Positions 49,601 to 63,439 of a DNA stretch of 64,000 bases are shown here, piece after piece. The stretch covers positions 1,302,001-1,366,000 of the forward strand of contig JBBPUQ010000006.1 of the NCBI GenBank assembly GCA_038501195.1. Reading direction: 5' to 3'. A program made the translations under genes and the position numbers. Origin of the DNA: Nemania diffusa. Lineage: Eukaryota > Ascomycota > Sordariomycetes > Xylariales > Xylariaceae. Each line of letters opens with the position of its first letter. Position 1 is the stretch's first letter. The notes beneath the pieces were generated by a model. That model saw nothing but the letters and a program-made list of their open reading frames with translations, was not told where the DNA came from and searched no databases.

Positions 49601-49754
49601 GAATGATAAATGCCATAAAATGTCGTGTTACACATTACACGACCCAAATGGCCGTAAAAGAATATACAGGGTATCGTCTTCCTTCAGCTCATCATATGCC
49701 ATGAATTTGACGGCGACTAGCCAGGCCTAACAATGATGAGGGTGATATTACATC
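46686..49754. other. Intergenic between convergent genes, no gene seen
   Basis: About 3 kb. The first 500 bp carries the 3' UTR region of the secreted protein. 47560-49450 is AT-rich with short chance frames (48030-48218, 48590-48850 on the minus strand). A polyA-like run is near 49447. No tRNA, repeat ends or coding signal could be supported. Confidence 0.55.
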
Positions 49755-52700
49755 TTATTGACCACTGGTGCCTGTCACGGCCCGAATATCGCTGTCACGC
49801 TCTTCTGTATCAAGTCGCTTCCTCCAGTCAGCTAGACTTTCACTGAGTCCTAGACCATGACCCTCATCCTCTCTTTTGGAAGTTTCGAAATCGAACGCAT
49901 TTGAAAGACGGTAGCTTTTGTTCCTAGTCTCCCAATGGGATCGAAGTAGGTCAAGCTCGCTGGCTAGGCTTTCTAGGGCTGCGCTATTTCTGGCATCGCC
50001 AAGCTCCCCATAAAGGCTTTCAGCTTCCGAGCTTTCTTGTCGGGCGTGTCCCTTGCCATTCATGACTGGGGTATTGGCATTCGTATCTGAGTTTATCCGA
50101 CTCCGCCTTCGGTAATTGCCTACTGAAGTTTCGACTTGATCGAGTAGGAGACTGACTTTTTCTTCAGCCACTTGGGCGCGTTTTTCGACCAGAGCAATTT
50201 CTTGCTGTAACTGGTCAAGCTCCTTCTCTCGAGTTGTTAATTGCTGTCCGAGGTGATCACTGGATTTCTTGGCTATGTCGCGTTCATTGTTAACAACTTC
50301 GAGCTCTTTCCGAACCTCCACAAGCTGCTGTTCGAGTTGTGCAGACGACGCTTTCATCTCTTCTTCTAGCTTCTCCATCTTCTTTTCTAACGTCGATCTC
50401 TCCGCTTGCCAATCAGCTGCAGCTAAGTTATCGGGACCATCAAGTCGTGCTTCGAGGTCGAAATTCTCATTCTGCAAACGAGTGTTTTCAGCTACAGACT
50501 TTGATAGCTCTTCCTTCATCCGCTTGAGCATCTTCTCGGTGCCTTTCACATAGTGAACAGCAGATTGATAGTCTTCTTCAAGCTGCACTATGCGACGACG
50601 ATAATCTGCCTCTGATTCTTCTGCCTGAGCCATAAATCGCTGTTTCGTCTCCTCGTGTGCTGCAACTGCTTCGGTAAGTTGTCGTTCAAGTTCCGTAGCA
50701 CGAGCTACGTCCGGAGAATCTGTACGGGCTCCCATGCCTCGAACACGAGAAGGACCTGTAGGGCTGATACCTCTCTCCTCCAAGATACTCTTCAGCGTAT
50801 TGTATTGAACGGTCATCGCGTTGGTTTCTAGTTGTTGATTCGCTAGTTGGTTTTTGAGATCTGAGTTCATTGCCTGAAGGGTTTGCGTATCTCTGAGGGC
50901 TGACTGTATCTGCCTGCGAATAGTGACACCTTCTCTACTAGATTGTTCTTGATATGCTTCAAGCCCAGCAATACGTTCTTCAGCGCTACGAAGCTTGTCA
51001 GCAGCCGTATCCGCTTCTTGTTGGTATTTTTTAACCAGACTGTTGGCTTCGCCAACTTGACTTTGAAGAACCGTGATGCGTTCCGCATCAGCTTGGTTAC
51101 CCTTGCTTGGATCGCTCGTGAGCTTTTCTAGCCCGGCAAGAACAGCCTGGCGATGGGCCTGGGCCTCAGCCGCGCTACGTTCGGCAAGCTCTTCAGCGTC
51201 GTGTAACCGTTGGTTGACCACTGCCAATTCAGCTATACATGCTTCGTGCTCAGCCTTCAGTTTGTTTAAACTAGACTCTGCGGCCTCTCGTTGAGATCGC
51301 TCTTCGTCGGACCGTCGCTCAAGATGGTTCCTCATATCAGTTGACATTGCCACAGCTTTGCGTAAAGAATCCAACGCATCCCGTTGCTCTTCCGTGTTCC
51401 CGGTGGCGTCATTGTACTTGGCCTCAAACTCCTCCTTCTCAATACGCAAGAGCTTGGCACTAGCAACTGCATCAGTGGCAACAATGGATTGTTCTCGAGC
51501 TTCACGCTGAGATATATGCAACTCGGCCCTAAGTCGTTCAATTTCTAAAGACGTTTCTTGTTTATAAGATTCCAGCTCCGTCATTCGTTTTTTTGTTGCA
51601 CTTAGAGTATCGTCCGCAATTTGGCGTGCACGCTTCTCAGCCGCGAGATCGGATCCAACACGAGATAAATTATTTTGGAATTCCTTCTGCAGATTCAAGG
51701 CTGCAGCAAGCTTTCGGTTTATTTCAGCGTTGTGCTCGCTGGCATCGGTACTGCGTTCCCTGTCGAGCTGTGGCGTGCTCGCTGCACTCCCTGTTTGAGC
51801 AGCCATCCTAGCCTTAGCATAAACGGCCTCTCGGATTGCCGCATCACGCTGTCTTTCAGCCTCAGCGATCTGTTTTGCTGCGAGAACAGCTTGTTTGTCC
51901 ACGGAGTTCTGAACATTAGCTAGTTCTTGCCTCATAGCCAGCAGAGCTTCAATCAGAGGCTTGTCATCATCATCAAACGTCTCAGCCCCTCGCCCCTCCA
52001 GTGCAGGACTAAGTGTAGCATTCGATGTATAACCAGACTTGCGAGCTAACTCAAGCTCTGAGGCGTACCAAGCGTTTCGATTGCGTGCGGAATCTAATTC
52101 CTTTAGTAACGCAACAGTCTGCGAGTTCCTGTTAGAACCTCTACGTGATAAAAGACTGCTTGTTTGGCGAGTTGGCGGCGGTGGAGAAGATGGCCGGTTC
52201 GCGGCGCTCCGAAGGGTGGGTTCAGTACTGCTGTCGACCGAACCTTGGCCGCGAGCTTGTCGAGATGGTTTAGGTTTGGATGCCTCAGAGGAGACATTGT
52301 CAGTTCTCGAGGCGCTCCTGGGCTGCTGATTTGGCGTCCTACGACCATTGGTGATTGGGCTTTCTTCCTTGATAGCTTCTCGAGGGGCGGGCGATTGTGT
52401 GATGTTGCCCGCGGTGGTTGACCCGACCCCGGGAGCGTCCCTTTCTATTCGCTCGATTGACGTGTTTCGCATCCGCCGGTTTGCGCTATTAGTATCAACA
52501 GTTGGCCGGGGGGGCTGGACTTGTGGGGGTGGCCCCGAAGGCGTCGAAGTCCCTGCGGCTCGCGGAAGCTTCGAAATGCCATTGCTGACTGGAGGTGGCC
52601 CGCTCATATCCACCCCGCTTGCTCCCCTGCTAGTAGGGCTTGTCGGACCACCGGCGAGTCTCTTGGGATCTGGTCCATTTGAACCCTCCCGGGAAGGTGG

Positions 52701-54309
52701 CCCACGGCCGGAAGTAGATTCACCGCTTGGTCTCCTGGCCTGCTGTAATTTTTGTGTGTTAGACTGTATTTGCGCATCGTTAGGATAGCGGATTTTGGTC
52801 GTGTCAAGAACATAGACCAGAGAAAGGTCATTAACTTGATTCGTGGCGGAGCTTGGCTCCCCTCCAACGACAACAATCGACTTTCCCACAGCAGTCATGC
52901 TATGACCAGACCGAGGGGAGGGTGTCGGGCCCATATTCTGGAAGGTGTACCAACGACGCGACGAAATCCGAAAGGCGGCTAAGTCCCCAAGATCTGCGCC
53001 TTCTTCGGTCCGGCCGCCAAAAATATACATGACGTCCTCAATCAGGGCGGCGGAGTGACCCTCTCGTGCTGACGGTATATAGCCAATACAATCCAACTGG
53101 GTCCATTTGTTCGCGGGGGGATCATAGCACCAAACGTCGTTAAACCATTGGAAGCCATTTGTTCCACCAAAACTGTCGTAGTTAGTAAGATTTTGGTAGG
53201 TGAATCGATATCGGCTTTACTTACAGGTACATCTTGTCGTTGTAGGTGATCACAGAATGATTGGTTCTCGCAGGAGGCACCTTTCCAGTTGCTGTTACGC
53301 CATTTTCGGAATTTTCGATCAGAATTTCCCATCGGTTATTCGGCATTTGTAATTGATTTAGGTCGAACGTAGAGAGATCATTCATGAAGTATCCTTCCAC
53401 CTGTCCACCAAAAATATAGATTTTTGACCCGACGATGTTCAATGAATGTCCATAGCGGCCGGATGGCCGGGGTCCAGCTGGTAACGCCCTGGACCATTGT
53501 CTAGTGGCTACAAAAATCAGTCTGCGGTGCTAGTAATAACGTACGGCGAGGGGGAGGCAATGGGTCAGGAACGTTGTCACCACACAAGAGAGAATTGGCG
53601 CATACAAGTATTGAGTAAGTATAGTGTCTCATCCAAGACATCGCTCTCGTCAATCTTGGTGTCTCCACCATAGACAATGAACGCGTTGCCTACTAACAAA
53701 GCCGAGTGGCCAACTCTTGGGCCAGGGGCCTCAGCGGTGGTGGCAAGGGGATAGCATGCCAAGTTGCTTCCAGCCTCGATGATCCACAAGTCCCCTTTGA
53801 CGGTCGAGCTATTTATTAAACCGCCCATGATGTAGATGTCGCCCTCTTTTGAAGATATAGAATTGACCGCAGCGCCATATCGTGGGAAGGGACTGGGTAC
53901 ATTGGACGTGAAGGTTAACCGGCGTTGCGACCATGGATACAAGGACGCGTTTGCGTTCTGCTGAGGTGCGTTACGGAACTAAGGAACAACGTCGGTCAGC
54001 TAGGAAACGTGAGAGAACCAGTATGCCAAGGCACATTGAACCTACAGGTAGATCACTTGGCGGCTGCTGAGGTTGTGTCTGTTGCGGCTGTTCCTGCTGA
54101 GCAGCCCGTCGAACGGCATATTTTTCAACATCGGGACTTCCACCGCTCTCATCCAGAGAGTGTAAGCTACCTGTAGGGGTAGCTCGTGAGTGCTGTTTGT
54201 CGTCTCTGGCTATGCGCCCTGCTGGGCTCTGGATCCCACTTGGAGGAGGTCCATCTCGACTGGATATGTTTCTATCCTGGTTTTTCTTGGATTTGAAAAG
54301 AAAAGCCAT
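49755..54309 (-). CDS. tea1: Kelch-repeat coiled-coil cell-end marker (Tea1/Kel1-like)
   Basis: A polarity protein carried on microtubule tips to growth sites in fungi. Exons: 54309-54046, 53978-53606, 53507-53225 and 53172-49755, 1445 residues. The N-terminus is basic (MAFLFKSKKNQDRN), followed by a Gln-rich linker. A six-blade kelch propeller is seen in repeated pairs such as RVGHSALLVGNAFIVYGG, RYGHSLNIVGSKIYIFGG, RTNHSVITYNDKMYLFGG, REGHSAALIEDVMYIFGG and RSGHSMTAVGKSIVVVGG. A Ser/Pro/Arg-rich disordered stretch comes next, and then a coiled coil of more than 700 residues rich in Glu, Gln, Ala and Leu. The C-terminus shows no CaaX box. The last exon holds most of the protein without interruption. 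Long frames on the other strand here are shadows of the repetitive coil. Confidence 0.93.
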
Positions 54310-57300
54310 ATCGGAACCGAAGCCGGGTCCCCACGCAGGACCTCAGCGAGTTGTCGAGGTCAATACTACGGTCTATCCCGTGGGGAAAATAATGCGATGT
54401 TGACAGCGTCAACTAGACTAGACTAAGATGGTGTCTAGAGGTAGCGCAAGACAATGCTGTACGTGGTAGAGGATGGATGGAATACAAAGGGAAACGGGAA
54501 AATCGAGATGGCTGGGTTTCACAGCTGTGAGGCTGGACCCCGATCTGAGGGCCGGATTCCCGTATTCGAGTAAAGTTTCGATGGTCGAGTTCGAGTTTAA
54601 CCTCTATATTATTCGTTCTAGCGTCAAGAATCGGGTGTCAAAAGCCTCCGTATTGGCTCGAACAGTCGAAACCATAAGACTAGGCAATGCGGGTACGAGA
54701 ACGCGTGGGCAGAACCAAATAGGAGTGCGGGCTGTCGGGTGTTGCAAAATGGAGGACAAAGTGGTGACTCTCAAATGCTAAGAGCAGTGCACTCGACACC
54801 GTTTCGGATCCAAACAACTGAAAGTATGGTATCTGTTCATTAAGCGGTCATGTCAAGTCATGTCCTGGTGAGTCGCTTTGGTCCCGACCTTGCGCGGGAA
54901 AACAGGAGAAATGGGAATTGGGATGGGAGGATCGTGAAGGATTAGGAAAGTTAGGAGAGAGGCCGGCGGCGAGGTTGGTCGGGGATTGCGACGATTTCCC
55001 AAAATTCAGCAGCGCCAGCCAGGCATTATTGGGGGACTATGAATGGAACAGTGGTTGAGTTGGTACTAAAATGTGCCCTGGTGAGATTGCTAGTGCAGCG
55101 TGCAGTGGGTTCCTTACCCGAAACGGTCGTCGCAGTTCGAAAGATACAGCGTGCATTACAGCACAGGTACCTACATCTACGCGTACTAGCCTACCTCTAC
55201 CTTGGCCTAGCAAGTTACTAGACCAGGTCGGGTGTGGAATTCCCTTTTTCGGGGGCCGGGAGTTAGGGGGGCACTCTATCTAAGTTTCTACAAAAGGGGC
55301 TAGCGTGATAAAACTACCTGTACATTACCTAGTAGGCATTCTGCACGCTATGTACTATTATTATGCAGAGATGCAGAGGACCTACTGGATACCTACCTAT
55401 GTATTACCTGTATTAAGACGAAAGATCCACCATCTCGTGTGAAGCCGGTGGCAGGGGAAGGCTGAGCAAACCATACAGGAAAACGAATGGTTCAAGAAAG
55501 AAAGAAAAAAAAAAGAAGGGAGGGATAGTTACCAGGGTATGTCGCAAGTTGTCAAAAAAATGGACATGTAGGTATCGCATTGGCTGCATACTAGATGTAG
55601 CATGCATTCATTCTCTTCGTTGAAGTTGTATTGGAACTGGATAGTATAAAAATCACCCAAGTTCACGTGATGATTTGACTGTCCACAGCCATTGCAGAGT
55701 TAGAATAAAACCCCTATATATACCTAAATATAAACCACCTTTGATCTAGTATGTCTAGGTATCATATTATGCTCTCCTTTGACTTCCTACGATGTTACGC
55801 TATTCGCAGGAGCTTTATAGTTTCTATCCATATCACTGCCAATGCGTATCTTTCCAGAGTTGTGTGCTCGCGAATTACAATACCTACTTAAGAAAGGAGA
55901 AACTGCTATGTGTTTTTTTGGTAGAGTAGGTAGAACGTCCTTTAAGAAAGCTTGGCGAGGTTGGCTAGGTAGTACGCATAAAAAGGCAATATATGATGTT
56001 GCATTTCGTGGTCATTATGTCGGTAGGTATAAGGGGCCGATAACTAAAAACAGTGATACGTACGCAACGAAGAAAACCCACGGCTTCGATATACTGCGCA
56101 GGTAGTAAACTTTGAATTTGGTGCTAATCAATGCTGTCAGCTTCTGCGTTTCTTTTATTGTACAAGTGGTCTTGTTTTCGTCAGTTCCTTGCAGCAATAT
56201 GGCATGTTACGGAAATAGCATTTTAAGTGACGCGACCTGCACAAGTGGGCTTCCAGCCGGATGTCTAACATTCCATTGACCGTCCCCCAAGCAGCATGGG
56301 CAGAACTTTTTCTACGATATGCCCAAATAACTGTTTAAATAGGTATCGATAGGCGGATTGAATCATCACGAGGGACACATGTAGGAATAAGACGATCGTT
56401 GATGTCTTTTAAGTGCGCGCAACCTACCTACCTAAGTAGTCTCGAAGGACGTAAATTCTACCGAGTTGTCGCCTCAATTCGACCTTACCCAAAAGGGCAG
56501 CCTGAAACACTTAGCACGCGAGCTTGTTCACCCCTTGAGCGCCCCTTGTAATGTAGGTGGATAGGCAACCCGGGCTAATGACGTTGATACTGGTAACCTT
56601 GGTTTGGTCTCTACTCTGGAGTCTACATAAGAGAAGAAGATGGAGCATGCCTAAGACATAGGTACCTCCTGGCTGTTTGTCCAATCTTTAGATAGTAGCA
56701 AGTAACGACATACTTTTCTCCCGACATCATAGCTTCGGTATCGGAAGTACGTAGGTACTTATACTCAGAACCAACCTAAAGGGGCCCATGCTGTTAGCAG
56801 GTAGTGATGTAACAGTACATCTATTCTTGTACTAAAAGGCAAGTCCAATATACATATGTATAAACAAAACGATGTCACTCCTCTGTTGCAATAAAAACAG
56901 AATGATTTTGTCAAGTTTTTATAACAGCAGGTGTAAGTAGACAAACGTAGCAGTTTCGACCTACCTATGTAGTAATAAAAATTCCACATGCAATTTAACA
57001 GTATCATAGTGTGTCCTAAAAAAGGGATCTCCCCATATTAGGAGGTACTACGTACATTTCACCGGTTGAATAAGGTTATCATTGCACTTATAGGTTTAAG
57101 CAACTTGGAAGTCTTGAAGGGGGATTAACTCTATCGAGGCCCTTAATCATCCGATTACGCCGAGTTGATACAATGCTTCTATTGGTGGAGTATGAATATG
57201 AGCCCCACTATATTTCCTTTCAACTTCGCCTTGATTAGTGCGAGCAATTCACGTGGAGACCTTTGTTCCATGTAGGACTTTATCACTTGTCAGCCTGCAC

Positions 57301-57920
57301 TTGCTATACGCAGTATGTATATGCGTCCGCAGTACTTACCTGGGTAGGTACCTCGTTGTTTTGTCCTATGAGATTCTAGGTTGCCTTCTTGTACAGTACC
57401 TATTCCGCTGCAGCAGTTGGCTGGTCAGCTCCGAGAGACCTGTATGTAAGGGAGCAGCGAGTTGAGTCTTTAGACCTCCAGACCGACTCGACTCGGCGCA
57501 GCCCGACTCACCCATCTACCATCTATCTATCTCTATCCATATCCCAAAACACTTTTTCTTCTTTCTCGTTTTGTTTTATTTTGTTTAGCTAGCATAGGCT
57601 TCTTTCTGTATAGGCATCCGAACCGGCATTTTTCTTGCACCCCAGACATTCGGTGCTCGTCGCCCCATGCGCCCGTATCTTGCCTAGGGGTAGCTTGCTA
57701 CCCTTGTACACCCTCCACTACTGCGGACATACATAGATACCTCTAGGTACTCGGTACCTGGTCGAGCTACTGCTAGGTGATTGCCTAGCAAGCCCGCCGT
57801 GAGCACCTGTTTGCGTGTTTACGAGTCGACGAGTCTACGAGCCTCCCACCGAGCCTCCCACCGAGTACAGAGTACCTACTCTGCAATTACAGCATCCAGG
57901 CGTTGCAAGGCTCCTTCGCC
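54310..57920. other. Divergent intergenic region of tea1-like and kog1 genes
   Basis: About 3.6 kb containing both promoters. 54310-55050 is the likely 5' leader and promoter of the kelch gene. 55100-57300 is rich in TACCTA/TAGGTA motifs. 57500-57920 is CT-rich, as expected before kog1. No supportable gene; the open frame at 55842-56105 has no known domain. Confidence 0.6.
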
Positions 57921-60900
57921 ATGACCGCCCTCACAGCGCATCATTATCCTCAAAGCGCATATTCTCCACGGCACCAGCGGGAACACGCGCCGGCTGCCTC
58001 GTCGCCCAAGCCTCCATCGGGCCCGTCTGTCGATTACGCCGCCGAAAACACCGCCCACGTCATTACCACGCAGTCTCCGGGTTACTCTACACCGCGATCC
58101 GCGCGCGACAATCTCAATCTAGCTGCTCCCAGCGCCGCCATGCCTTCGCGGTCGGACGCCAATGGCCCGCCGGCTGCCGAGCATGGCCGCTCACATTTCT
58201 CTCATGCCGAGTCCTCGAGGAGGCGGGGGCCGGAATCTACAAGCGGCCGGCCAGGTAGTGCTGTAGACAGCAGCGATTCCGATCGTCGGGCAACCGAACG
58301 TCCTCCCAACCCGAACAGACTCTCTATTATAACGTCTCAAAATGACGACGTGCATGAGGGCATGCATGACCGCTCTCAACGCCCAAAGCCGCCTCTATTG
58401 CGATCTAAAAGTGACTACATTGCGCGGCGTGACGAGCCAGAAGCTAACGAGGATGAGATCTACGAATGGGGTGCACGCCATGGATTCGAGGATCACTATC
58501 AGTCTGCCGACGTCATATCGCAGCTAGCTAATGTGAGTGATGATGATTCACTATCATTATATACACTGTGGCATAGTCGCCGCTGCGTTCGGCTCAGTGC
58601 AACCAACTTGCACTTGGCCACTTTCTGATACGATACGACCTAGTTTATTATTTAGGATATCGCTAACTTGGATAGAATTGGTATATGTACTTCACGGATA
58701 AACGCCACGAGACGACTGGGCAGCCAAACACCTCAGATTACGAGATTGAGGACTGGCGCATGAGGGATCGGTTGAAAACTGTGTCGGCAGCTCTCGCGGT
58801 CTGTCTCAACATCGGAGTTGAACCACCCGATCAGCTGAAAACCAATCCAGGTGCCAAGCTCGAGGCCTGGCAGGACCCCTTCGTGCCGCCAGCTCCGAAA
58901 GCATTAGAAAGCATCGGAAAGTCTCTGCAGGCACAATATGAAAACATCTCGGTTCGCACGCGATACAAGCAGTATCTCGACCCTTCGATCGAGGAGACTA
59001 AGAAATTTTGCATGTCCCTGCGGAGAAATGCCAAGGACGAGCGGGTGTTGCTACACTACAATGGTCACGGTGTTCCTAAGCCAACGGCATCTGGTGAGAT
59101 TTGGGTTTTTAACAAGAACTTCACTCAGTACATCCCGATATCTTTATATGACCTGCAGCAGTGGTTGCAGTCCCCGACTGTCTTCGTCTGGGATTGTTCG
59201 GAAGCAGGCAACATTGTGAACAACTATCACCGCTTTGTAGAAAAACACCAAGAAGAGGAAGAAACGACTGCAGCTGCCGACCCGACTTACGAGAAAGTGA
59301 GGTTCGACTCGTATCTCCACCTAGCAGCATGTGCCGTCAAGGAGAACTTGCCGACAAACCCCCTACTACCTGCCGATCTATTCACAGCTTGTCTCACAAC
59401 GCCGATTGAGATGGCATTGTGGTTTTTTGTGCTGCAGAATCCTCTAAAGACAACCCTAACGCCAGAGAGAGCGAAGAAGCTTCCTGGCCGGCTGCAGGAA
59501 CGAAGGACGCCTCTTGGAGAGCTAAACTGGATTTTCACAGCCATCACCGATACTATCGCATGGACTTCTCTTCCTCGCGAGCTTTTCCGCAAGTTTTTCC
59601 GGCAAGACCTGATGGTAGCAGCTCTCTTCAGAAATTTCATCCTCGCTCAGAGAATTATGATGGTCTATGGATGCCATCCTCAATCATATCCCACTCTCCC
59701 TGATACTCATCAGCACCCTTTGTGGGAGAGCTGGGATCTTGCCGTCGACCTTGCCTTGGCTCAGTTGCCGATGCTGGAAAAGAGGGAAAGCGAGGGTCTT
59801 GAATATGAATACCAAAGCTCGACCTTTTTCGCCGAGCAACTCACTGCATTCGAAGTCTACCTCGGCCGAGGTGACGCTCTGCTGCAGAAGCCTCCAGACC
59901 AGCTTCCTGTTGTCTTGCAGGTATTGCTTAGCCAGCAGCATAGAGTTAGAGCTCTTATTCTACTAGGAAGGTTCTTAGATCAGGGCCCCTGGGCGGTCCA
60001 GCTTGCATTAAGCATTGGTATCTTTCCCTACGTTCTTAAGCTCTTGCAGTCGGCTGCGGCAGAGCTGAAACCGGTTATGGTCTTCATCTGGACACGAGTC
60101 CTTGCTGTTGATATTTCCTGTCAACCAGACCTGATAAAGGACAGTGGCTATAACTACTTTGCTACCATACTCAACCCAACCGAGCCCCTTCCAGTTCTCA
60201 ACACCGAGGAGCACAAGGCGATGTGCGCATTTGTGCTCGGGATGCTCTGCAAAGGATACAAGCCCGGCCAGGTCGTCTGCAATCAAACTGATGTCATGAC
60301 CTATTGCCTTACTCACCTTCAGAATAAGAAAAGCACGCTACTTCGACAGTGGGCTTGTCTCTGTATTAGCCAACTGTGGCAAGATCTTCCCGAAGCGAAA
60401 TGGAGGGGCATTAGAGAGAATGTCCCGATGAAGCTATCAATACTTATCAAAGATAAATTTCCTGAAGTCCGAGCGGCAGTTGTCCATGCCATGACTACTT
60501 TCTTAGGTATACCTGATCTAACCGATGAGGTGGCCCGAATTGAAGAATCAATTGCTTGGGTACTACTTGACATGGCCAATGATGGAAGCCCACTCGTACG
60601 GAAAGAATTGCTGGTGTTCTTGTCCAATTTTGTACTCCGCTACGAGAACAAGTTTATCGTAGCAGCTTTTGAGCAATTGCTTGAAGAGAAGGAGTATACT
60701 AAGTATCCGCCGACAGACGACGGCATGGATCACAAGATGGGTTTGCATTACGCTCGCCCTGAAAACAGGAATACGGATGGTTTTATCAAAGCCAGCGCCC
60801 AAGGCCTCTCTTTCAATACGGTGTTTGCAGCGTGTTGGAAGCACATCCTTATTCTAAATGTCGATCCCCATCCTGAAGTTCAACGGGACGCAACAATCAT

Positions 60901-62580
60901 CGCGGATTATGTGCATAACGCACTACTATCTTCTTCTGTCGGCCCCCAAGCTCAAGTTCTAGCAGACGAAATTCACCAGAGGGCTCAAAGAATCCGGGGA
61001 CACAAGAAGCAATTATCCACCTCGCGAAACAGCGTGATCGGTCTACCAGCCTCGTATATCGCTCAACCCGAGCCTCCAGGACTTTTGAAGCGAACTACCA
61101 GTATTCTATTCCAGATACCAACTATGTGGGGGAGTAACGAAAGGCCTGCTAGCTTCACTTCATTGCCGTCTCCTGAACTTAACCGGAATCCAGCCCACAG
61201 GCTTCGATACCCGGCTGACTGGAATACCCCACCGGAGCAGAGTGATCAAGCATACATCCCAGCCCATTATCATGTAGCTGATGAACCTGTATCTGGTAAC
61301 TTCAAGGCCCGCGAGCTACCCGACTTGCCTTCGCTACCTCTAAGCAGCACCTTCTTAGACTGGTCTATTGAATATTTTCGCGAGCCACAAATGAAACCTA
61401 ACGAAGCTGAAGAACCTGGGAGCACGGAGTATAACGAACGCCTGTGGAAGCGATCCCGCAATGAAGCTATCTTAAGAGAAACACAACCTCAAAAACAGTA
61501 TGCTGGGAGCCACAGGTGGAACAATCAACTCTGTATCATGGACAACGGTGCTCAACCGACCAAGATGACTTTTCATCAGTTCGAAGATCACCTTGCGGTT
61601 GCCGATGACAGTAATAGCGTTTACGTCTGGGATTGGAAAAAGCAAAATAAACTCCACCACTTTTCCAATGGCAACCCGGAGGGCTCGAAGATCAGTGACA
61701 TGAAGTTCATCAACGAGGATGATACCGCGTTCCTGATGACGGGGTCATCCGATGGTGTGTTAAGAATCTATCGAAACTATGATTCCGCCAAAACCATTGA
61801 GCTCGCGTCAGCCTGGAGGGCGCTAACCCACATGGTTCCAAGCAATGTCAATTCCGGTATGGTATTTGACTGGCAACAAGTCACAGGGCGGGTCCTCGTC
61901 GCAGGGGACGTTCGTGTGATTCGCGTATGGGCCGCAGCGTCCGAGACGTGCATAATGGATATTCCCGCACGGTCAGGCTCATGCGTCACTTCGCTAACCT
62001 CAGATCAAATGACTGGCAACATATTTGTGGCTGGTTTCGGTGACGGCGCCGTTCGGGTCTTTGATACTCGTTTACGACCTCAGGAATCGATGGTAAAGAA
62101 ATGGAAAGATGAGTCCGACAAGCAGTGGATACGAAATGTACATATGCAGCGTGGTGGCCAGCGAGAGCTTCTTTCCGCCAGCCGCAATGGAACAGTCAAA
62201 CTCTGGGATATTCGCATGGAAAATCCCCTTCGTGTTATTCAAGCCTCGACCGAATATCTACGAACGGCTAGCACACATGAGCATCTGCCTGTTTTTTCCG
62301 TGTAAGTGTTGCACTACTATCAAACATGATAATCGTTACTGACGCCTTATTTAGCGGCACGTCTAATCACACCGTCAAGGTGTTTAATCTTGATGGTCAT
62401 GAGCTTTCTCGGATGGAACCCTACTCAAGCTTTCTACAACAGAACCGTGGCGGCCCCATCACTGCCACGGCATTCCATCCCCACCGAATGATTCTAGGAT
62501 GCGCCGCACGTGGCGATCGTCACGTCAACCTTTTCACCTGCGCCAGTGAGAAGCCAGAAATAATACTCAATTCGCTCTGA
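57921..62580 (+). CDS. kog1: Raptor / Kog1, TORC1 scaffold subunit
   Basis: The substrate-recruiting subunit of the nutrient-sensing TORC1 kinase at the vacuole. Exons: 57921-58532, 58676-62301 and 62355-62580, 1487 residues, normal length. The N-terminus is a low-complexity fungal extension with RSKSDYIARRDEPE. Next is the Raptor N-conserved caspase-like domain: NWYMYFTDKRHETTG, YEIEDWRMRDRLKTVS, LLHYNGHGVPKPTASGEIWV and TVFVWDCSEAGNIV. HEAT-type helices follow (RQWACLCISQLWQD, FPEVRAAVVHAMTTFLG). A WD40 propeller of about seven blades lies in the last third (VYVWDWKKQNKLHHF, FVAGFGDGAVRVFD, RNGTVKLWDIRMENPL). The upstream in-frame TTG at 57903 is not a start. It ends in NSL followed by TGA. 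Confidence 0.97.
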
Positions 62581-63439
62581 GACTAGGAGATCATATTGAC
62601 CCTAACTCAGTCTACCACTACACTACCCATAAGCGAGAAGAATCTTGATCACTCTTCATATCATTAATCGATAGCGTCTTTCCTTTATTTATGACGGTTT
62701 GCATAGAGCAGGAAACGAAATACTGCATGGCTCCTCGTACACAGGTCCAACCAGGCGTTGGAAGCGTTGACTCCATCAGGTGATCGGGGTTTGAGGATGG
62801 CATCTCGGCGTTTATCGAGGGTGACGATTTTTCGTCTACCGATTCCTGCCGTTGAGCTATGTCTATGTACATGGCAGCGTCCTAAATTGTGAGGACTAAA
62901 TTACTTAGATCAATAGAGGATCTACACTCGAACAAATGTTTTACTCGGTTCTCTTTCTCTCTATTCATCAACCCAGTATGTCTATTTCAACCACCTCCCC
63001 AGAGAAGCAAACAGGAACAGAAAGAGAAGAATGCTTTACTACTGCTCCAGCTTAGATGGATTACTCGGAAGAGGAAGAGGAACAAACGGGGAGAGTAACG
63101 ATAATGATAATGCACCCATAGTCTTGTCGATGACAATGATGTTGTTGTATTATATTTGTAGTCCCTCGTATATGGGGCGAGTACGGTTGGCTGTAGACCT
63201 CGCGTGATGGCTTAGCGCCACTAGTTTCGAAAAGCACGTAATCTATATATGTTTTAATTCATTCTCACCTCGATAATAGACATGATTGTGACGCAAGACT
63301 TCAAACCACAACAAAATGTGATACAGCAGAACGCTATAGACGCTAGCCTAGTTCCTCTATCTATCCTGTTTCCCGTGCCTTGTTTCGTCTAATACCTCTT
63401 CGCTAGTTATATCCATATCGAAACGATCAAACAACGCTG
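62581..63439. other. Intergenic between convergent genes
   Basis: About 860 bp holding the 3' UTR of kog1 and of the right-edge gene. No coding signal; the minus frame at 62618-62872 is without domain. Confidence 0.6.
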